A stretch of 9,621 bases of DNA from the NCBI GenBank assembly GCA_021797415.1, contig JAJZZT010000459.1, positions 1 through 9,621 on the forward strand, given 5' to 3'. The translations under genes were made by a program, and so were the position numbers. The stretch is from Bacillota bacterium (GTDB taxonomy: Bacteria > Bacillota > Bacilli > Alicyclobacillales > SLC66). Shown in pieces: positions 5,671 to 9,621 of the stretch. Position 1 is the first letter of the stretch, and each line of letters starts with the position of its first letter. The notes below the pieces were generated by a model. It was given only the letters and a program-made list of their open reading frames with translations. It searched no databases and was not told the origin of the DNA.

Positions 5671-6828
5671 GTGATCAATACACGATCTGCGGATCGAATT
5701 CGTCTCGCGGTCGGTTGGGTGACGCTCTTCATCATCGGCACGGATTTGTTTGTCGTCTCGCCGTTGCTTCCCACTCTGGCCCACCGCTTCGCCATCACCC
5801 CGTCGACGGCCGGATGGATGGTGACCGCATTTTCGGTGATGTATGCCGTGGGCGCGCCGTGGTGGGGCGCCCACGCCGATGCTAAGGGGAAACGGCCGAT
5901 CATCGTACTGGGACTCGCCGGATTTAGCTTGGGCAATGCCCTAACTAGCGTGGCCCCCACCTTTCCCATTTTGCTCGCGGGTCGCGTCTTGTCTGGATTT
6001 TCAACCGCTGCGGTCGTGCCCGCCCTGTACGCCATTACGGGGGACATCGCGCCCAGTGCAAAACGGGGGCGCTCGTTGTCGGTAGTGGGTTCGGGCTTGC
6101 TCATGTCTCTATGGGCGGGCGCCCCATTGGGGGCCCTCGTCGCGCAGTGGGCGAGTTGGCAGTCCGTATTTATCGGCCTGTCCATCGCCAGCGCAGGACT
6201 CGCTCTCGCAAATTGGCGCGTCTGGCCAAGCGGACGATTGGCGCCACCAATTGATCAGTCTACTCCGTCCGCCCGAATGCGTCTGGTTCCCCTGCTCGCG
6301 GATGTCGTCTTCACTGGTGTGTGGGCTCTCGCGGTATATGGCTTTTATACATACCTCGGTACGGGGTTGCGACGTATGGACCATGCGACAACGCTGTCAG
6401 TTGCGGTGGCATTGGCGGCCTATGGCGTTGGAGCCACTGCGGGAAGCTTGAGCGGAGGTCGCCTCGCCGATCGTTTTGGGGCTCGTCGCCTGGCGACAGG
6501 CGGTTTATACGGACTCGGGATGGTCTTGCTTCTCGTCGGGGCAATCTTTCCGGTGAAGGTCTTGCTCGATCCATTGTTGATGCTCTTGGCGTTCGTGGCT
6601 TATGCGTTTTTTCCCGCGTTTCAGTCCTATCTTGCAGAGCGCTATGTTGCGCGGCGCGCGATGGCGATGGCATGGAACAATGCCTCCCTGTATACTGGCA
6701 TAGCGCTGGGGGCAGTCCTCGGAGGGTGGGTCATCCATCACTGGCCGTTTCCTGTGTTGCCAATCATCTGCGGGGGCATCGCACTCATGGGAGGGGTATT
6801 GAATGGCCGACCGCGACCGCGTCAATAA
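5671..6828 (+). CDS. MFS transporter, DHA1-type drug/solute efflux family
   Basis: An integral membrane transporter, predicted proton-coupled, with about 12 membrane helices in 385 residues, the usual size for DHA1 members. Helix 1 carries GTDLFVVSPLLPTLA (23-37), typical of the AraJ/YdhP-like branch. The loop 2-3 signature is degenerate (GAHADAKGKRP, 66-76, with Ala in place of the usual Arg after Asp), while the equivalent loop in the second half is canonical (GGRLADRFGARR, 262-273). The helix 5 segment LWAGAPLGALVA (147-158) matches motif C only loosely. GTG 5671 is preferred because GGGGG (5656-5660) lies 10 nt upstream; TTG 5662 in the same frame would start almost inside that sequence. 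It follows the Rrf2-family gene, likely as part of one unit. The substrate cannot be told from sequence. No terminator of its own is evident; the hairpin element that begins 42 nt later may serve. Confidence 0.92.
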   Translation: MINTRSADRIRLAVGWVTLFIIGTDLFVVSPLLPTLAHRFAITPSTAGWMVTAFSVMYAVGAPWWGAHADAKGKRPIIVLGLAGFSLGNALTSVAPTFPILLAGRVLSGFSTAAVVPALYAITGDIAPSAKRGRSLSVVGSGLLMSLWAGAPLGALVAQWASWQSVFIGLSIASAGLALANWRVWPSGRLAPPIDQSTPSARMRLVPLLADVVFTGVWALAVYGFYTYLGTGLRRMDHATTLSVAVALAAYGVGATAGSLSGGRLADRFGARRLATGGLYGLGMVLLLVGAIFPVKVLLDPLLMLLAFVAYAFFPAFQSYLAERYVARRAMAMAWNNASLYTGIALGAVLGGWVIHHWPFPVLPIICGGIALMGGVLNGRPRPRQ

Positions 6829-6880
6829 TGTCTCCCGTTGTCATAGCTATGCCGAATTCGTCATAGCGTCGACTATACCG

Positions 6881-6956
6881 AAAAAAATACTATGCCGAAA
6901 CGCTCGCCGCCTTCCTTCATTGTAAGCGAGTTTCGATGGATTTCTCGGCATAGTAT
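6881..6956 (-). terminator. Stem-loop A with outward T7 on the minus strand
   Basis: The 12-bp perfect outer stem (6887-6898 with 6945-6956) encloses 46 nt that contain a second stem, CGAAA[CG]CTCGC (6896-6907) with GCGAGTTTCG (6926-6935). On the minus strand the outer stem is followed by seven T residues (6887-6881). The enclosed loop is long for an intrinsic terminator, so function is uncertain. Confidence 0.4.
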
Positions 6957-7058
6957 CTGTTCTTAATCCGCACGGGTTCTCACATCTTTGTCCTCAAATT
7001 CGTCGTTTCTGCTCAAATATCTTGCCCAATTTCATTTCATAGGTAGGAGAGATGGAAT

Positions 7059-7135
7059 ACACTATGCCGAAGCATTTCACCGTCAATGCTTCATTTACGC
7101 GGAAATCTGATGATTTCTCGGCATAGTGTTTTTTT
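7059..7135 (+). terminator. Stem-loop B with outward T7 on the plus strand
   Basis: The 12-bp perfect outer stem (7059-7070 with 7118-7129) encloses 47 nt containing an inner stem GAAGCATT (7069-7076) with AATGCTTC (7085-7092), loop 8 nt. On the plus strand seven T residues (7129-7135) follow. It mirrors stem-loop A, so the element would block transcription leaving it in both directions. Confidence 0.4.
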
Positions 7136-7211
7136 CGGTATAGTCACCAATACACCCCTCCCCCATAAGTCGGTCAGGCCAATCGCCCGAAATAACATGA
7201 CGGATATCCAG

Positions 7212-7231
7212 TTCCGTATTGACATACGAAA
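7212..7231. promoter_or_regulatory. Inverted repeat over the -35 box, candidate MarR operator
   Basis: CGTAT (7215-7219) and ATACG (7224-7228) flank TGAC, with TT/AA pairs continuing outside a single mismatch. It covers the -35 hexamer of the marR-type promoter, where a repressor would block RNA polymerase. A palindrome with a related half-site (ATGAAA versus ACGAAA) lies before the downstream MFS gene. Confidence 0.5.
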
Positions 7232-7247
7232 TGAGAGAAGATAGAAT
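7219..7247 (+). promoter_or_regulatory. Sigma-A promoter of the marR-type gene
   Basis: TTGACA (7219-7224) and TAGAAT (7242-7247) are separated by exactly 17 nt, a consensus -35 and a 5-of-6 -10. Transcription would start near 7254, about 40 nt before the first likely start codon. Confidence 0.8.
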
Positions 7248-7292
7248 GACTATTAGTTCATGGGTGAAATATATGGGAGGGAAGTATTCTGG

Positions 7293-7316
7293 ATGAGCCA
7301 GATCGTTTGCGAATGA
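7293..7316 (+). CDS. Possible 7-codon leader ORF coupled to the marR-type gene
   Basis: ATG 7293 has GGGAGG (7275-7280) 12 nt upstream, the best ribosome binding site in the region, but its frame is not that of the regulator. It reads MSQIVCE and stops at TGA 7314-7316, which overlaps ATG 7313 of the regulator as ATGA, the classic layout of translational coupling. It may also be chance, with the regulator starting instead at TTG 7307 or at a rare upstream codon. Confidence 0.3.
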   Translation: MSQIVCE

Positions 7317-7720
7317 TTTATTCCGACCTTTATGCGGTGTTCAATGCCTCCCTGAAGAAATTGAGCCAGACTCTTTGCGAGTGCGGGATTACCCCGGCGC
7401 AGTTGGGAGTGTTATTAAACATCTCAACACACGGTGCCACGATGACGGATTTGGTCCGGCGGGTGGGCTGCGCCCCCAGCAACATGACCTCCAGAATCAG
7501 ACTTCTGGAGCGAGACGGATACGTGGAAACCCAAAACAATCCTGTCGATCAGCGCGAGACATTGGCGTCCTTAACTCCAACGGGCCACGATATTCTTGAC
7601 AAGGCGCGGCCGATTTACGCCCAGTTTCTCAATGAGAGTTATGGCCATCTGAGTCCGGCGGAACAAATGATGCTGCATGAGTTGCTGGACAAAGTACGCA
7701 ACCATCTAGGGGAGAAGTGA
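7313..7720 (+). CDS. MarR-family transcriptional regulator
   Basis: A winged-helix repressor-type regulator of 135 residues from ATG 7313. An N-terminal dimerisation helix (1-24) is followed by TPAQLGVLLNIS, the helix-turn-helix MTDLVRRVGCAPSNMTSRIR (44-63), LLERDGYVE, and the wing with the family signature DQR...LTPTG (79-91). The C-terminal helices end in LHELLDKVRNHL. The start is not settled: TTG 7307 adds two residues, and the frame is open back to 7268 without ATG or GTG. ATG 7313 overlaps the stop of a 7-codon leader. Cysteines at 22, 24 and 53 (the last beside the recognition helix) would allow redox sensing, but no OhrR-like pattern is certain. It lies 101 nt before a DHA1 MFS gene on the same strand, the usual arrangement of a repressor and the pump it controls, and has its own strong promoter overlapped by a dyad. 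Confidence 0.93.
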   Translation: MIYSDLYAVFNASLKKLSQTLCECGITPAQLGVLLNISTHGATMTDLVRRVGCAPSNMTSRIRLLERDGYVETQNNPVDQRETLASLTPTGHDILDKARPIYAQFLNESYGHLSPAEQMMLHELLDKVRNHLGEK

Positions 7721-7784
7721 TTGTGGCCGCCGAAATTCGGATTATTATCGCTCCTCTGGAAGGCTAAATTTTTTTGTCATATTA

Positions 7785-7798
7785 TTTCATGTATGAAA
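7785..7798. promoter_or_regulatory. Palindrome before the second MFS gene, candidate MarR operator
   Basis: TTTCAT (7785-7790) and ATGAAA (7793-7798) are perfect arms around GT, 23 nt before the MFS start codon and downstream of a run of T residues (7769-7775). Its half-site resembles that of the inverted repeat at the marR-type promoter. No convincing separate promoter is seen here, so read-through from the regulator is likely. Confidence 0.45.
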
Positions 7799-7821
7799 CA
7801 ATTAGAATGGAGGAACGACGG

Positions 7822-9027
7822 ATGTCCAAGCTCACAACTGCGGTATCAGCGCCGACGGCTAAGGGGTTGTTAGGAGTCCTGGCATTCTGTGCATTTTTGG
7901 TCGGGATGGATTCGATGCTGGTATCCACCCTGATTCCCACGATGACCGTGACCGCGCATGTTCCCGCTCACGATGGCGGACTGTTGGTCACGATGTATGC
8001 CTTGCTGTATGGTCTCTCTGCCCCTCTGTTTGGCCCGGTCTCGGATCGCTTGGGGAGAAAACCCGTCCTCATCCTGGGACTGTTCATCTTTGCGGTCGGC
8101 ACCGCGTTGACCGGATTTGGGAATACATTTATAGAAATGTTAGTGTTCAGGGCCATGTCAGGATTGGGCGGCGCCATCATCATGCCGACGATCTTTGCGC
8201 TGATCGGAGATACCATACCGTATGAACGGCGTGGCCAGGCCATGGGAGTGGTCATGGGCGCTCTGCTCAGTGCGTCGGTCATCGGGGTGCCGCTCGGGTC
8301 CTTTTTGGCCTACGGAACCACGTGGCGATCGCCGTTTTGGGTGGTGGGCGTGCTGGCCGGGATCGGGGTACTGGTTGTGCTGACAAAGGTGCCCGCCACA
8401 CCACCGCCCCGCACGATCTCGATCACCGTGTGGGAGACCTATCGGCGCCAGTTCAAAACCGCGTTCACCCAGGCGTCTGTGTTCTTTGCGCTACTGTCCT
8501 CGTTTCTTTGGATGGGCAGCTTGTACGGGATGTTTGCGTACGTCGGAGTATACTATACCCACAATTTTCATCTCAATGTGGCCGAGATAGGCCTCATCAT
8601 CATGGTCGCCGGATTTGGTAACATGATGGGCAATATCCTGGGAGGCCGCATATCGGATAAAGTCGGCAAGCGTCGGGTCATGACGGCGGCCAGTGTCGTC
8701 GCGTCCGTGTGTGTCGTGGGCTTCTCGCTGCTGACGCATGTGCTTGTGGCGGCGATTGTCGCGCAGGTTGTCTGGAACATCGCCCTGGGATCCGGAACGG
8801 CGACTTTGACTGCCCTGGCATCAGAATTGAGCCCTTCGATCCGGGGAGCCATATTGTCGTTGAATAGTTCGGCCATGTATCTCGGGGCGTCGATTGCCAC
8901 GGCGGTCTCCGCAGCGCTCTTGGCCACTGGCGGGTTTTTTCGCATTGGGATCGTGTGTGGCCTGGCGGCCTTAGCCGTAGGGCCCATGATTCGCTATTTC
9001 GTGCAAGAGCAGACTGTGGATGCATAA
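7822..9027 (+). CDS. MFS transporter, DHA1-type drug/solute efflux family
   Basis: A 401-residue membrane transporter with about 12 predicted helices. Helix 1 (about 16-40) carries GMDSMLVSTLIPTM. The loop 2-3 signature is canonical: GPVSDRLGRKPVLILG (71-86). Motif C-like sequence lies in helix 5 (SVIGVPLGSFLA, 152-163), and the second-half counterpart is GGRISDKVGKRR (274-285). These features place it with proton-driven efflux pumps such as Bmr/AraJ relatives, substrate unknown. ATG 7822 is preferred: GGAGG (7809-7813) lies 8 nt upstream, whereas ATG 7807 overlaps that site and TTG 7774 has none. The MarR-family gene directly upstream is its probable regulator. It is related to the other MFS protein in this window (shared GRxLSGF/FRAMSGLG and GDI/GDTIP-ERRG type segments) but clearly diverged, so this is not a recent tandem duplication. 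Confidence 0.94.
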   Translation: MSKLTTAVSAPTAKGLLGVLAFCAFLVGMDSMLVSTLIPTMTVTAHVPAHDGGLLVTMYALLYGLSAPLFGPVSDRLGRKPVLILGLFIFAVGTALTGFGNTFIEMLVFRAMSGLGGAIIMPTIFALIGDTIPYERRGQAMGVVMGALLSASVIGVPLGSFLAYGTTWRSPFWVVGVLAGIGVLVVLTKVPATPPPRTISITVWETYRRQFKTAFTQASVFFALLSSFLWMGSLYGMFAYVGVYYTHNFHLNVAEIGLIIMVAGFGNMMGNILGGRISDKVGKRRVMTAASVVASVCVVGFSLLTHVLVAAIVAQVVWNIALGSGTATLTALASELSPSIRGAILSLNSSAMYLGASIATAVSAALLATGGFFRIGIVCGLAALAVGPMIRYFVQEQTVDA

Positions 9028-9063
9028 GATAGGTCGAGTCGCTCCACGTGTTTTCATCGAAAT

Positions 9064-9186
9064 TCAGATAGGCGTTACACGGAAAATGCCGGTCATCGAC
9101 GGTGAATAATCCTTGAACCCATACCGTTCATAAAACAGCGCCGAACCCTGTAAGTAAGAGAATGAAGAATGATCGAGATCTGATCT
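9064..9186 (-). pseudogene. C-terminal remnant of a GNAT acetyltransferase
   Basis: On the minus strand about 40 codons read ...LDHSSFSYLQGSALFYERYGF and continue KDYSPSMTGIFRVTPI to a TGA at 9066-9064. The ALFYERYGFK segment is the characteristic last helix and strand of GNAT N-acetyltransferases. The frame is closed upstream by TAA (9189-9187), no start codon is available, and the acetyl-CoA-binding motif is missing, so only a fragment of the gene remains. It lies between the second MFS gene and the next plus-strand gene. The assignment rests on a short match and is therefore moderate. Confidence 0.5.
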
Positions 9187-9189
9187 TTA

Positions 9190-9209
9190 ATATTGCGCGT
9201 GCGCATTAT
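9190..9209. promoter_or_regulatory. 20-bp dyad upstream of the membrane protein gene
   Basis: The dyad has TGCGC (9194-9198) and GCGCA (9201-9205) around GT, extended outward by three further pairs after one mismatch. It ends 55 nt before the start codon of the following gene and could be an operator. No clear -35/-10 pair was found beside it. Confidence 0.35.
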
Positions 9210-9264
9210 CATCTGTGGTAGGTTGAAACACGTTTTTCCATATTCACACGAGGAGATGTGATGC

Positions 9265-9621
9265 ATGCAAAACTCATCAGTGGGGTCTGTGAGAATTCTG
9301 CGCATGATCGTTCTGGCAACTCTCGTTGCTCTGATCGCGGAATTCGTGCTTGGAATTATCTCCAATTTGTATGTTCAATTTCCTAATACGATTACGAATG
9401 GCGATGCATGGAACTGGTCAATGACGCACAGCCCTGTGGTTCTGGGTCATGTTATTGTCGGGGGGACTCTGGTTCTTCTCTCGTTAACGACAATTGTTCT
9501 GTCGGTTATGGCTCGTCGTGCGTCCGGGGTGGTATATTCCAGTCTTGGCTTTGTGTTGATCCTATTCGCTTGGCTGGGGGGCGTCGCTTTCTTGAGCCAT
9601 GGGCAGCAGAATGAGATCGGA
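9265..9621 (+). CDS. Unrecognised membrane protein, 3' end beyond the window
   Basis: The frame is open from ATG 9265 to the last base, giving 119 residues of a longer protein. Three hydrophobic segments are visible: about 13-36 (from MIVLATLVALIAEFVLGII), 56-82 (PVVLGHVIVGGTLVLLSL and onward) and 88-111 (VVYSSLGFVLILFAWLGGVA). The first is followed by a polar loop with NTITNGDAWNWSMTHS, and a short basic loop (ARR) joins the second and third. GAGGAG (9250-9255) lies 9 nt before the start; ATG 9261 is closer but its frame stops after about 40 codons. Two histidines (55 and 62) near the second helix might bind a cofactor, but I cannot assign a family. Nothing in the neighbourhood fixes its role. 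Confidence 0.75.
   Translation, partial: MQNSSVGSVRILRMIVLATLVALIAEFVLGIISNLYVQFPNTITNGDAWNWSMTHSPVVLGHVIVGGTLVLLSLTTIVLSVMARRASGVVYSSLGFVLILFAWLGGVAFLSHGQQNEIG

Larger units (their letters stand above)
6871..7145. mobile_element. 275-bp MITE-like element with terminal inverted repeats and two internal stem-loops
   Basis: The ends 6871-6898 and 7118-7145 are 28-nt inverted repeats matching at 27 positions, reading inward GACTATACCG, seven A residues, TAC or CAC, then TATGCCGA. Inside are two directly repeated modules: 6887-6956 (outer stem ATACTATGCCGA/TCGGCATAGTAT) and 7059-7129 (outer stem ACACTATGCCGA/TCGGCATAGTGT). Both contain GATG, an optional G, then ATTTCTCGGCATAGT before the right arm. 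No reading frame of note lies inside, so any mobility would be in trans. No clear target duplication is visible at the edges, and an additional CTATGCCGA lies just outside at 6847-6855. It separates the two regulator-MFS gene pairs. A MITE is the simplest call; a structured RNA or a regulatory array is the alternative. Confidence 0.7.

Overview
The window looks like a chromosomal stretch of a Bacillota (Firmicutes) bacterium. The evidence is strong Shine-Dalgarno sequences (AGGAGG types), frequent TTG and GTG starts, a TTGACA/TAGAAT promoter, an LDH-like malate dehydrogenase, and a protein tail of the DUF3886 (YqkE) type that is typical of bacilli. The GC-rich left half and the gene mix would fit an Alicyclobacillus-like acidophile, but that is inference only.

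Left part (1-4581): mdh (malate dehydrogenase, +) is flanked on both sides by short repeats sharing GCTTGGTGC and ends in a hairpin that overlaps its stop codon. A 21-bp tandem repeat follows. Next comes a gene that appears to join a DUF2103-like domain to a DUF3886/YqkE-like tail (+). Convergent to it, on the minus strand, is a large thioredoxin-fold/glycosidase-fold protein of the DUF255 (YyaL/SSP411/SPATA20) family. This gene is interrupted just before its CHWC motif by an in-frame 54-nt segment holding two stop codons. The segment has matched TCG codons at its edges, a UAG directly after the first, a perfect 14-bp hairpin with a UNCG-class tetraloop, and an SD-like GGAG before the second. 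It is either a simple disruption or, if translated across, an arrangement closely parallel to the T4 gene 60 translational bypass. It is the most interesting observation here.

Middle (4582-5098): about 500 bp without a convincing gene, holding a 12-nt direct repeat, a palindrome and an imperfect inverted repeat.

Right part (5099-9621): two regulator-transporter pairs, both on the plus strand: an Rrf2-family regulator with a DHA1-type MFS transporter, then a MarR-family regulator with a second DHA1-type MFS transporter. Between the pairs lies a 275-bp non-coding element with 28-bp terminal inverted repeats (27/28) and two internal stem-loop modules whose outer stems differ by a compensatory pair. 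Each module is followed outward by seven T residues. The MarR gene has a clear promoter overlapped by an inverted repeat; a related palindrome precedes the second MFS gene, suggesting autoregulation plus control of the pump. Behind the second MFS gene are a short remnant of a GNAT acetyltransferase (minus) and the 5' part of an unrecognised three-helix membrane protein that runs off the window.
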